Positions 30,901 to 41,425 of a stretch of 64,000 nucleotides of DNA are shown here, in pieces. The stretch covers positions 12,706,686 through 12,770,685 of the forward strand of contig NC_049909.1 in the NCBI RefSeq assembly GCF_001411555.2. The letters are read 5' to 3'. The stretch's first letter is position 1; every line of letters starts with the position of its first letter. This DNA is from Juglans regia. Taxonomy: Eukaryota > Streptophyta > Magnoliopsida > Fagales > Juglandaceae. A model generated the notes under the pieces. The model saw only the letters and a program-made list of their open reading frames with translations, was not told the origin of the DNA and made no database searches. The position numbers and the translations under genes are program-made.

Positions 30901-33900
30901 GTCCACAGGCCCTCGGCAAAAAGTTTCCCGCAAGTGCAGCTCGGGTAATTCAAGGGGAAACTCTCTTTGTCCAATGGCCCTTAGAGATTGTTTGCACCCA
31001 ATGAGATTTAAACCTTAGACCTGGAAGAGCATACCCCCAAGCCCAAGGCGTTTACCACTTGAGCCAACCCCTAGGGGTTTTATTTCTAATTCAATTTCCA
31101 ATTAATCCTTATTGAGGCTTCTTTTTTTATAGGTAATCCGTATTGAGGTTCATATAAGATCCATAATCCAAATCGTAAATCTCATCTCAATCCTTAAGAT
31201 TATGTGAAGCAGGAAAAATTAGTGACAACCTGCCTTGTGTGCTCGTCCTATGCTTTAGTGTGGAAAGAAAATATAATTTTTGAGGGTTTATTATTTGAAG
31301 TAGATGGTTTTAGAATTTGTAGGAAGTTTATGGTTTAATATGGAGGATTTGAGTGTAATAAGGCCATGGAAATCAAACAAACTGACTACAAGAATTAACT
31401 GGTGAAGGGTCTTGGGCAATTAGGATTATTTGGTGCTAAACATTATGAAAATTTCAAGGTTATAGATTTTAAAGGGGTTTAAGATAAATGATCTAAATAT
31501 GGGATCATTAAAGGAAGATGAGAGATGATTTCACCATGTAAATGTGTGTGAAAAAGTGACCTGAACAATAACACAGTAGAAGACAAATAAGAGAGAGAAG
31601 GAAAACAACACTCTAGACACAATAGCCTAAAATGTCTTTAAGTCTCTCAAATTTTGAAGCATGTATATCTAAGAAATTCTTTAAGTTGTCCTTAGTTTAC
31701 AAGAATTAAGGAGATGTTTGGATTCGTAGGACATCTCAGCTCATCTCAACTCATCTCACTACTATTCATTACTATTCAGCAATTTTAACTCACAAATCTC
31801 ACTACTATTCACAACTCATCTCATTACTATTCACAATCCATCTCAACTCATCTCAAGTCATTTTCGAATCCAAACGTCTCCTAAGTCTCCGAATTGACTA
31901 ACAAACTAAGAATCTAATTAAACTCAAAGAAAATAAATAGAAGACACTTAGAAACTCCCACGAATTTCTAGCCTCAACTCAATAACCAAAAACCCTTTCT
32001 TCACAAGTATTATTATTTTTTTAGTACAAATGTATTAATATCACCTTATCAAAAAAAAAAAATGTATTAAGGTCAACAGGCGTAACCAAGTACACTGGGT
32101 GTATACAAGAGAAAACACCTAGCCATAATAGAGAGGCCCTAATGAACATCGCCCAATAAGGAGAAATTAGAAACCTATCCAATATACACACTAAGCCCTA
32201 TTGGGACAAAAACACGCCTCCCCAAAGTAAAGCAAGTCAATGTAACTCATGAAATGAGATCAGAATTTGATTACAAACTAACCATGACTCATGAAATAAA
32301 CGATTAATCAGAAACTGTCTTGACACCGTAGACTCGAAATAGTTTAATCCTCAAAAACCATGAAAGACCTGACCAAATAAGATGTTGCACATGAGCAAGA
32401 ACATAAATATTGAATTTTATGGGGTTATGATATAATTTGGTTTTCTAAAATTTAAAAAAACTATCTTAAAGTTCACGAGAAACTCTTGCATTGTACTTGG
32501 ACTGAGGGAAGTGAAGAAAAGTATAAAGGAAAAGATGGCTGAATTAGTGGGAAATACCCCTAGTGCTTGGGGAGTTAAGTGGAAACTCAAAGCAAGTTGG
32601 GAAAAGTGGGAGGGTCTAACTTCTCACTGGCTTGCCTTATTGTCTCCCATAATTGGTGAAGAGTGAAGGAAGTATGTTGAGTTTTATGTACAATTATTTT
32701 TTAAATATTGTATCTGCCCATGATCAATGCAAAAAGATAAATGTAAATAGCACTTAAAACGACATTTGGCAATATATATTTAGAGGGCAATTCAACATGC
32801 AGAGTAGAAATCCAAGCATAGAAAGAGAAGTTTATACATCTAGTTTTAACACTTCTTTATCATTTTTTTTGATAAGTTTTCCAGGCAATGTAAAACACAA
32901 CCATGATGATAGAAGGGTTATTTCTATTTTTTTATTTTTTTTATTTGACAAGTAAGAAAATTTATTGATCCTCAAGGTTTATTTCTAATTCAAGCAACAT
33001 CCATAAACTTTCATTTTGTGACTTCAAAATTTCACATGGTATCAAAATGAGCAGCCTTATCCCAACTATGCAGAACAATTTCTTCTTACTTCTACTAATA
33101 TCATTCCATTGTTTATCACCACAATGAATACACACAAGATCCCATCCTGCATGTGTCAAAGCGATAATATACTACTCACTCAAATTTGGACAAAGTACGT
33201 GTAAAAAACAATCAAATTGCAACAAACATGAGGTGGGCATATGGAACAAAAAAATAAAAACTATAAAGAAACACCTGCAAGTTCATGTATGAATCCACTG
33301 AAGCAAGAAAACCTGATTGGCCACCAAATTAAAAGAGATTTAAAACGCATTAGGTATATGCATCACCAAAATCTTTTGAGTTTAGCAAGTTGTAAGAAGC
33401 ACCGACCTTTGTACTCCATTCCCCACTTCAGTTTCACAATGACAGGCTTCCCAGTCAAATTGTTCAAGAAAGGTTTCGGGTTAACCGGTATGCTCTGCAA
33501 TATAAAAACAGGAAAATTAAGTAAATAATTTATATTTGAACTGTGATATTCTCAAACACAAAAAAATATAATAAAACTAGAAAAAAAAATTAATGTAGTA
33601 GACTAGGGCTGTAATTGAGGGAGAGACTGCGAGAGAGACGGCAGTGACCAACCCCAATATGTGCTGTTTTAAAATAATAATGGCGGAAGCAAAGGAAGTG
33701 TACCAGTCATAGATCAACATTTTGTTCATGAAACTGGTTGAAGATTTAAATCAAAAGAGTAAGCAGTAAATCAAGTGAACATTAACTGTATTTGTTGCGA
33801 TACAATATAATATTCTTGATCACCAACCAAGAATAGCCAAACCCAGCGTTCAAACAAAACCACAAAACATTCGTGTACAAAAGGTTCCACCTTTATGATA

Positions 33901-34154
33901 TACCAAATAACAGATTCAAACGCATCTGATAATATTCAACATGCATTTTCTTTCTCTATCACCATTTTCCCAGGAGCCAAACAAAACCAAAAAACAGCCA
34001 TGCACCAAAGAATGCATTCAAACCAGGACACAATTCTCCTTTCTTCTCCAACCCAGGAACCCAAAAACCCCCATACCGACCCAAAATGAAACCAATCATT
34101 TAAGCGAGAACAGCTACAAGGAAATATAGATCCCTAGTTTGCGAATCTTACCAT
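27903..34154 (-). CDS. SmF: Small nuclear ribonucleoprotein F (Sm protein F)
   Basis: One of the seven Sm proteins that form the ring on U1, U2, U4 and U5 snRNAs in the spliceosome. Coding exons, 5' to 3' on the minus strand, are 34154-34152 (only the ATG), 33494-33407, 33312-33275, 29644-29580 and 27972-27903. All splice sites are GT..AG and the total is 264 nt, 87 aa. The protein begins [19 protein letters not shown]. Sm1 spans about residues 17-48 ([20 protein letters not shown]) and Sm2 about 64-75 ([12 protein letters not shown]); the acidic tail is [12 protein letters not shown]. Length and sequence match plant SmF closely. The 3.6-kb third intron and the 1.6-kb fourth are enlarged by a hAT relic, a SINE and LINE tails. 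A 35-bp part of the 5' leader is duplicated inside intron 1. Confidence 0.95.
29018..29112 (-). repeat. LINE 3'-end fragment
   Basis: On the minus strand the sequence reads as a plant LINE tail: CTTTTGTATACTTCCTGTATGCACGGGC, a TGTATCAATAAAATTTACC polyadenylation-like stretch, then TTATAAAAAA. It is a short, 5'-truncated insertion in the fourth intron of SmF. A similar tail, on the same strand, is at about 32015-32140. Confidence 0.6.
29919..30781. mobile_element. Non-autonomous hAT element in SmF intron 3
   Basis: The 863-bp element starts TAGGGCAGGGCTGTAAATG and ends GATTATAGTCCTA, complementary at the tips. The perfect 8-bp target duplication TTCAAACA flanks it (29911-29918 and 30782-30789). 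Both subterminal regions are packed with GCTCGA/ACTCGACTCG motifs in opposite orientation, the middle is AT-rich, and there is no coding capacity. It lies wholly within an intron on the transcribed part of SmF. Confidence 0.85.
30850..31078 (-). repeat. tRNA-derived SINE
   Basis: On the minus strand it begins GGGGTTGGCTCAAGTGG. The RNA polymerase III A box is 31066-31055 (TGGCTCAAGTGG) and the B box is 31014-31003 (GGTTTAAATCTC), about 40 bp apart as in tRNA-derived SINEs. The body continues to about 30855, with GCGGGAAACTTTTTGCCGA. A truncated relative of the far end occurs near 35915-35950. It sits in SmF intron 3. A functional tRNA is excluded because the region cannot form a full cloverleaf with a CCA-side acceptor stem. 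Confidence 0.7.
31710..31885. repeat. Short foldback element with CTCATCTCAACTCATC ends
   Basis: About 175 bp in SmF intron 3. It starts GGAGATGTTTGGATTCG and ends CGAATCCAAACGTCTCC, an excellent inverted pair. The interior is built from CAACTCATCTCA and CTACTATTCA words. It seems to be a subtype of the GAGATGAG family found at 44.6-45.5, 47.4 and 61.4 kb. Confidence 0.75.
32010..32200 (-). repeat. LINE 3'-end fragment
   Basis: On the minus strand it carries CTAGGTGTTTTCTCTTGTATAC, CACCCAGTGTACTTGGTTACG, CCTTAATACATTTTTTTTTTTTGATAAGG, the usual end of a plant LINE with a (T)nGATAAG tail. It lies within SmF intron 3. It is only the tail; no reverse transcriptase is present nearby. Confidence 0.55.
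33619..33653 (-). repeat. 35-bp duplicate of SmF leader inside intron 1
   Basis: Thirty-five bases here (beginning GGGAGAGACTGCGAGAGAGA on the plus strand) are identical to 34184-34218, which lies 30-65 bp upstream of the SmF ATG and so probably in its 5' leader. The two copies are 565 bp apart in the same orientation. The intron copy ends about 125 bp before exon 2. Confidence 0.8.
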
Positions 34155-34183
34155 TGCTGAAGTACGATTTGACACTAGAAAAA

Positions 34184-34218
34184 GGGAGAGACTGCGAGAG
34201 AGACGGCAGTGACCAACC
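34184..34218 (-). promoter_or_regulatory. SmF 5' leader/core promoter segment (duplicated)
   Basis: This GA-rich 35-bp stretch lies immediately upstream of the SmF start codon on the minus strand, and its exact copy is in intron 1 at 33619-33653. It is probably part of the 5' UTR or core promoter. No clear TATA box is visible beside it, which is common for housekeeping genes. Confidence 0.45.
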
Positions 34219-34339
34219 AACAGCTATGACTTTTTTTTGGAGCTGGGGAGGGATCACCACGTTTTTGTGGCTCAGTAAGGGCAGAACGGGTCAAACATAT
34301 AAAAAGCCCTAAATTACATTATAATATTTATTTGTATTT

Positions 34340-34525
34340 TTGAGCAGTGCTACCTATAAGTCTCATATTCTATACATTTATTTAAAAATATATCATTTTA
34401 TTTTTTTATCCTTTTATACTTATAAACATGTCTGGAATCATTTTCATTATGTGATTAACAAAAATAAAATAACATATTTTTAAATAGGTGTACAGGTTAT
34501 GAGACTTATGTTTAGAATTTTTCCT
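34340..34525. repeat. Foldback MITE
   Basis: Inverted ends: AAGTCTCATA near 34358 pairs with TATGAGACTT near 34500, and the inner TTTAAAAATATATCATTTTATT pairs with AATAAAATAACATATTTTTAAA. It is about 180 bp, AT-rich and non-coding, and lies upstream of SmF. Confidence 0.6.
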
Positions 34526-34539
34526 GTATTTTCAGCCCA

Positions 34540-35515
34540 ACTATACAACCAAAAAAAAAAAAAAAACTCGGAATTTTTCCAATTTTGAACATCAAATATT
34601 TAATTTTATTTACACATTTTGTTCTTGAAAATAACCTAAAGAAAAGTATGAAAAATCATCAAAATTATCCATATCCATCCATGAAAATTAGCAATCATCA
34701 TAATAAAATTAAAAACAAAAAATAGAGAAAGGGAGTTTTTTTTTTTATAGGTAAAAATAGAGAAAGAGAAATTGAAAAATGCAATATCATCCAAACTCCA
34801 AATAAAAGAAAAAAGTAGAAAGTAAAAGGAAAAAAATATTATGAATAAATATAGATAGCAGCGACTGTTTAGGAGCAACCATTTTACACACATGATGTGG
34901 TATCATCTAGACCACACATGCATTTTACAGAGGTAAAAAAAAAAAAAAACAAATGGACCACATGCATCTATGTAATGTATGCATTGTGTGCACCACTACA
35001 ATGGATGTTATATAGAAGGACTCAAATATTATATATCATTGCATATAATATTATAATTTATCATATGATATATTAATTAATTGATAGCATATTAGTTAAA
35101 GTATATTTAATATTTTATATGGTCAATAGTGATAAGTTGAATAAAAATTATATGATTAATTTATACAATTACTATATAAAATAATATATATTTAAAAAAA
35201 CACACTCCGAGACTAGACTATAAAAGAAATTAAATAGACGTCAGAAAATGATCATCAATTTTCCTTTTTTAAAAAAAAAAAAACTAAAATGAAGATAAAC
35301 AAAACCAAACCATTAAATTAAAATAATAAAAAAATATAATTATATCCGAAGTTTCAAGCCTTCATGCGTGGGAGGTAGGAACATCCGTCCGGCTCCCCCC
35401 AAACCTTAAGCCATCTCTGAGTGGCCAGAACCAAGCTGTCCGGAGGTGGCTCAAAATTTGGACCGAACTCGCCGGGTGGGGGTGGGGGGGGTTTTCTAAC
35501 CCCCCAGCATCCTCC
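34540..35515. other. Intergenic, AT-rich, no gene
   Basis: A low-complexity AT-rich stretch between SmF (transcribed left) and AP1M (transcribed towards it). The 85-codon open frame at 34636-34893 is a hydrophobic product of poly-A/T sequence and is not credible. A GC-richer patch at 35360-35515, with a run of G at 35478-35490, has no recognisable content. Confidence 0.5.
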
Positions 35516-35523
35516 ATCCAAAG

Positions 35524-35860
35524 CAATATTTTGAATGCCGTATCAAAAACAGTATCGGTCAAAGCACTAAAAAGAAATATTTCAATATCGGTACCGTTTC
35601 GGAATAGTCGATATATTAATAAATTATATATAAATTATAAATAGCTTAGCCTAAATTGAGGATAAAAAAATAAGCTTGTAGTTTAAAAAAATGAAAAAAA
35701 AAATTGAAGGCCGAAATATAGACTGGTATAGACTGAAATTGAGGCCGATATTTGGACCGGTACGAAACGTATATGATATCTGTACCGGGCCACCGGCCCA
35801 GCGGCCGGTATTGCAAATATCGACTATACCAGCCGGTATGGTACGAAATTAAAAACAATG
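35524..35860. mobile_element. Small TIR element (hAT- or Mutator-like MITE)
   Basis: A 337-bp element with imperfect inverted ends (CAATATTTTGAATGCCGTATC versus the complement of GGTACGAAATTAAAAACAATG) and internal complementary ACCGGTA/TACCGGT and ATATCG words. It is flanked by ATCCAAAG (35516-35523) and ATCCAGAG (35861-35868), a 7-of-8 target duplication. It is non-coding. The superfamily is uncertain because the termini are diverged. Confidence 0.6.
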
Positions 35861-36508
35861 ATCCAGAGGGCAAAGGGAGGTTTTCTTTCTTTTCTTCCTT
35901 CTTTTATTTTTTATTTTTTATTGACACCGAGTCTTCAGAAATAGCGGCTTAACTATTTTCAATAATATTGCTTAATATTTTGTAAAACAATATAAACTTT
36001 TGGGTTTATTTTATAATTTAACAATTTATATTATTGTTTTTTCTTTTCCATTATGTAACATCCATATTAAAGTTTAGGAATCATTAACCAATCTACAAAA
36101 CATCCATATTTTAAAAACAAATGCTTCAGATTTTGAAAGCTCTATGTAGTTGAAACTTCCCATAATTTTCACGGTAGAAAGATAGCTGAAGAATGGCCAA
36201 ATCATACACAAAAACTGAATGAAATCCCACTGTTCAATTTCACAACAAAAATGACTGATTCGCACAAAATAAACAGACTAAACTTTTTGAACAGCTACTG
36301 TATGCTTAGAAAGAAAGCAATCCTTACATTTCAAAAATTTGTGGGAGCGCCCCTATTACAAAACGGCCTTCACATTACTCTTGGAAGGAAAATAACTACA
36401 GAAGAGCCAACCCTAATGCACCCACCAAAATTATGGAAACAAACTTCTTCCACAGTGGACAGTAATTTTTTTGATAGGTATGGACAGTAATTTTATTTAG
36501 AACAGCCT

Positions 36509-39500
36509 TCACATTAGTCTTAGTTCATATTCACCAGCCATCGTTATGTATCTCACCCATGGAAGAGCCTGATATCCACTTTTTTCAATTATTTTGAGAT
36601 ATCGAACCTGCAAAAACCCAATTCATATGAGTACAGTAACTGTGACCTATCATAATTTCATTGCTGCATCTATGATTACTAAAGAAAAACCTTAAAGGAT
36701 ATCATGGTTCATGTGATATATAATTTGCCCCGCCCTAAAGTGTGGGACAACCCAGTGTTGGTGAATGCGCCGGGCGCACTTAAGCACGCTTTAAGCGTAT
36801 TTGTACCAACACCGGGACAACCTCTTTCTCAAAAGTCCAAGATGAACCTTGACAAGAGGCATGCAATTCAAAGTACATAACAAAGTGGTAGCCCAATTCA
36901 TCAGAAAACACAAAGGTGAGGCAAAATAACAAGATTCATGGATCCTTCAAGCGACTAGAGATGCAGGAACACATACCTGAATCCCCGAGACAGTAAAATA
37001 TGGTATCTCAAACTTCACACGGATGGGAGCCTTTCTTTCAGGAGTAGCTTCTTCGGAAGTTACACTAGGAAGGATATACTCTGCCCTCAACATATACTCC
37101 TAAAAGGTTCCAGGTTATGAACAAGGTTTAGAATGGAAAGGTCAAGTTGCACCAAATAACATAATTACCCAGTTGCTAATGGCATGCAGGAAAAAGGGAT
37201 CCGAGTCTTGGACCAGTTCTTACCTTATTACCAGGAAAAGACTTGATTTTCCAAACCAAAGCATCATTCTCAGGAGCATATGAAGCAGTTCCCAGTGATG
37301 TTCTGACATTAGGATTTGTAGCATCGGATGGCACAGGCAACTCGATTTCAACACTTGTGGCAGTGCTGTATTAGAAATTAACCAGGGAATCAAATCAGAA
37401 ACTATGGCCTTAACTTATCCTTTTTTATTTATTTTTATATAGATCAAGAAAAAAATAAAAAACTATAGCAACGACCATGAAGCACTTCATTGTCCCAGAG
37501 GCATACATAATGTTTTTACGTAGTACATGAAGACCCAAACCCACCATCCACCTCAAAAAAAAAAGTGCCACAAACAGAACTGAGAATTCGACTCAAACAA
37601 AAATTGAAGGATTCAGCATCAATATAAAAATAAAAAAGTGGCTGTACCCCTCAAAATGAAGATTTGTACCCATTCCAATCTCGAGCTTTTTTTAAGCTAT
37701 TCCAGACTCTATAAATTACAGAATTTTCTACAGAAAGAGGACAAAATCATTCCAAACGCTTCAAAGGCCCCAAAAGTTAATGCTGACTAGACCAAATAAC
37801 CAGATAACTTAAGTCCTACCATTTCACTGCCGTCAAATGTCCAAACCCCATATGTCTCAAAGATTTTAAAACATGAAAGCACCTGCTTGTAATTTTATCT
37901 ACTCAAGAACAGAAAAAGCAAAAATGGCACACAATTGCACCTTTGTTTCTACCACCAAGAACAAGCCCAAATGTGCATTAGTTTAACACTACAAAATTTT
38001 TACCTGCGCTCCTTAAACTGGCTCCGAGCTTTAACCATGATCTCAATACGACTTCTAGAATGCCTTTCAACTTGTGCTTCAACCCAAATGAGAGGTTTTA
38101 CCTGAAACCATAAATAAAGAGCTTAGATACAATAAATTATACAAAGTGACTATGACTGAAAATCAAGACACAACCGATTGACCCCATGCAGTATGATCTC
38201 ATAATTTTAAGTACATCTTGACTGGCGATGGAGGCAAAAATATATGTAAACAGCAGTCAAAATAGCCATTGAACATTTACGGTGCAAACAACATTAAATG
38301 AACCTGAGTACTGAGCCTATATGTCATCAGGTCAAAAGATCCATCTGGAGGTATGAAGGATATTGTCCTGTCATTTTCAAATCGAGCCAAGCGTACACAC
38401 CTGGAAAAGGGAAACGAATATGCATGAAGAAAAAGTAAGAACAAAGAAGATCTTACCTTCGAAAGTGTTCACATAGGAAATATCATAAACCAGAAGAGAA
38501 ACTGAATGAGCAAAATAATCATACATACTGGTGGAACTTCATATCATCCAGATCAATGGCTTTTCCTTTTGTTGCTCCACCTTGAGCCTCCAGTAGTACT
38601 CTATCATTTAGGCCAAGCTTACACTCAGGCATACCACTATAACAAAATAGATCATGGTTAGTGTAATCCTTTGAAAGTACAGACTAGCATATCCTCCCTA
38701 TAATTTTCATATATGGTTTCTCTTAGAACTGAGACCTTTATCGTACACTATATTTTGTTAAACATTAATAATGACTTCTGAATGTTACCTTGATTCTGCC
38801 AAGAGTTCAATATGGCCCTTAACATAGTCATCTATACTTATCAATGTGCAGCCTAGTGGTCAGTGGATGGGCTTGGAGCGAGCTGAAGACTCAAACATCT
38901 TGGATTCGATTCCCCAATAGGAGATTCCCTAGATTATCTAAACACAGTTTTGGCAGGGGGGCATGTATTTGGGGCTACAGGGTGGGTCCAAAAGACCTTA
39001 GCTTGGTGAGGTTCCACCTATATTTTAGTGAGTCTCAATTACTTGGTCCAGATCTTTGACTCCTTATGTACCTTTCGGCTTTGGGTTAGTATTAACCCTC
39101 ATATTAGTAACTTCAGCAACTTAGGTGGCTTTCAGTTTCAATTTGTAGATTTGCATGCCATCAAGCTTACCATATAGTATGAGCTCAACTAACTGTGTCA
39201 TAAGAACAGGTAATGCTTTCAAACTCTCATTCTTAATGAACTCTTCGCAAGCTTAAACAAATTACAAAAAAGATGATATGATGATGTACCTTAAATACGT
39301 TCGCATTTTTAGTGCCCCCACAACATCTGAACGTATTATTTGGCCATTGCTGTTGACAAGTATATTCACACTCTCCACCACATCCAAGAAAACCTGATTT
39401 ATGATGAACAAAGCTTCAAACACAAATGAGATGGCGTCTCATTTTAATTACAAGAACATGTACAAAAGATAACTCTACTTCATTCTTCTTGTATCGTATC

Positions 39501-40435
39501 CCTTCACTACGCCAGGACACTGCATTTGTCACAGCCATGGGAGGACGCTGTGTAACTTCCATCCTATAAGCATCGGTCTTGATAAATTCGCTAAGAATCT
39601 TCGCTTCAGTGTATTGCGGGAAGCCAAAGTCCATAATTTCATCGAGCAATTCATACTTGCAAATTCACAAAAGGCACATCATCAGTGTGCACATTCGTTA
39701 AAACCTATCCTTAAAGTTCCGTATCTACTATCCATTCCGTCACAAACGGCATAGAAACATACAAATATTGATAAAAGCTGAGAAATGCTCTTACCACAAC
39801 TACAAAATTATCTCGGAGGGATTCCTCTTCCAACTCTTCAAAATAATGCTTAAACACCTGAAAATATACTTATCAACTCCGCCCATTCTATCTCTAATAT
39901 ACATATTTCTTCTTGTAGTTTGAATCAACAAAACGGCTTACATCAACTAAACGATGTAGAAAGAGTAAAAGGCTGGCGGCATTGCAATTCTGCCTCGAGG
40001 CAATCATCAAGTAAACGTTATTGTATTGTATAAACATGTACGTTATGCCATTGTCGTAAATCACAGGATCTTGATATTGCGGATCGCCCTGAAACCGAGA
40101 TCACGAGGGTATCAAATTAATTGGGTTTTTTCCCCCATGCAAACCAAACTGAAACTATTGGTGCCGGAGCTTTTTTCTTTAAACTAACCGTTTTGTTTTA
40201 ATAATAAAAAAGTGAAACTTGCAGTGGTAAACTTGAGAAAAATGAATCAATCGGTCTGAAAACTGAATTTGCGATTTCTCACTCAAGATGCTAATAGAGA
40301 ACGAACCTCTTTCTCGATGAGCTTGGTGAAAAAGTGCTCGGCCTGAGCTGCGGAGACATCGCCACGGTAATCGCGCCAAATCAAGACGCGGCCTTTTATG
40401 TCTAAGAGGAAAAGCGCCGAGGCGGCGCCGGTCAT
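36509..40435 (-). CDS. AP1M2: AP-1 clathrin adaptor complex medium (mu) subunit
   Basis: The mu subunit of AP-1, which selects tyrosine-motif cargo at the trans-Golgi network/early endosome and in plants is needed for secretion, vacuolar sorting and cytokinesis. Eleven coding exons on the minus strand: 40435-40307, 40088-39942, 39857-39795, 39655-39479, 39393-39290, 38636-38529, 38400-38304, 38101-38004, 37365-37224, 37099-36977 and 36607-36509. All junctions are GT..AG, the total is 1287 nt, and the product is 428 aa, the same length as Arabidopsis AP1M2/HAP13. The start MTGAASALFLLDIKGRVLIWRDYRGDV opens the longin-like N-domain (about 1-140). The mu homology domain starts near IRYKKNEVFLDVVESVN (about 166) and ends TMAGEYELRLM. 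The protein looks intact. I cannot separate AP1M1 from AP1M2 by eye. The intron between exons 5 and 6 carries a SINE. Confidence 0.95.
38848..39065 (+). repeat. tRNA-derived SINE in AP1M intron
   Basis: It begins CAGCCTAGTGGTCAGTGGATGGG with an A-box-like TAGCCTAGTGG-type segment near 38849-38860 and a B box GGATTCGATTCC at 38902-38913. The body ends near CTTGGTCCAGATCTTTGACTCC. This is the layout of a plant tRNA-derived SINE. It lies in the 653-bp intron between exons 5 and 6 of the AP-1 mu gene, antisense to it. No tRNA gene is intended: the acceptor and anticodon stems do not form. Confidence 0.65.
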
Positions 40436-40619
40436 TTCTGTGAGAAAAAGAGAGATTCAGGAATCTCGATTCAAGTTCACAGTTATCAAAATCCGTGTGC
40501 TTTCTTTTAATCGGCAAGAGGAAAAAAAATCAGAAGGAAAGCGAATGGGAAAAGGAAGGTATCAACTATCAAGTCGGGGGAGGTCGAAATTTCGAGAGTG
40601 AATATGATGATTTTCCCTC

Positions 40620-41425
40620 TTTCTGTCAGGAAATATAAAAAGAAAAAATAAATTAAATTCAGTCACTATTTGAAAGAGGTAAAAATTAAAGAGTCGGGCT
40701 ATACTTGCTATCGATAATTATGTTTTTTTTTTTTAAATAAAAAAATACATCAATACATTTAATATTAATATCATTTTTTCAATTATTAAGTAATTTTTTT
40801 TCCTGAACGGTCACATTTAGTGGACAAATTAGTTTTTTTCTAAAATTAAAAATTAATAAAATATTATTAGAATATATTTTTTTAATATTATTTTTATTTA
40901 AAAATTTAAAAAAATTAAAATTTTCTTTTATTTTATATAAAAATTTTAAAAATTATAATAATTAAAAGTTAATAAAATATATTTTTAATATTATTTTTAT
41001 TTTAAAATTTAAAAAAATTTAATTATTTATCTTATTTTATATTAAAATTTAAAATGATTATAATAATTTAATGTGATGAAAATCATAGTCTTCCTCTTTC
41101 TTTTTGTAACTAAATATATATTTTTTCATGTTAAATATAAGATTCCTAATTAGTGGAAGCACCAACCCAAAGTTACACATGGAATTGTTTTTGTAAAATG
41201 CTATTTTTAAAATTTTAAATATTATTTTTTTCCAATCCTGATATATTTCAAGTAATTTCTTCTAACTTAAATTCTAATTTTTTTTAAAACGTCCCATTTC
41301 ACAATTAATCAATATAATTACCTTACTTTATTAAAAATAATTTTAATTTTGAAATAACTATTCTTATTTTAAATAAAATTATAAAACAATTATAAAAGAG
41401 AAGGGTAAATTTATCATTCATCTTA
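40620..41425. repeat. AT-rich repeats upstream of AP1M
   Basis: The first part is the promoter side of the AP1M gene (minus strand). About 40855-41060 contains two tandem degraded copies of the short AT-rich family (AATAAAATATTATTAGAATATATTTTTTTAATATT, TTTAAAAAAATT). No gene is visible. Confidence 0.5.

Noticed and set aside
31003..31066. tRNA-like A and B boxes, possible tRNA gene
   Set aside because: No full cloverleaf; a body of over 150 bp follows, which fits a SINE.
32962..33159. Minus-strand open frame within SmF intron 3
   Set aside because: Not needed for the complete SmF reading; adjacent to a LINE-like tail, so probably repeat-derived, but too weak to name.
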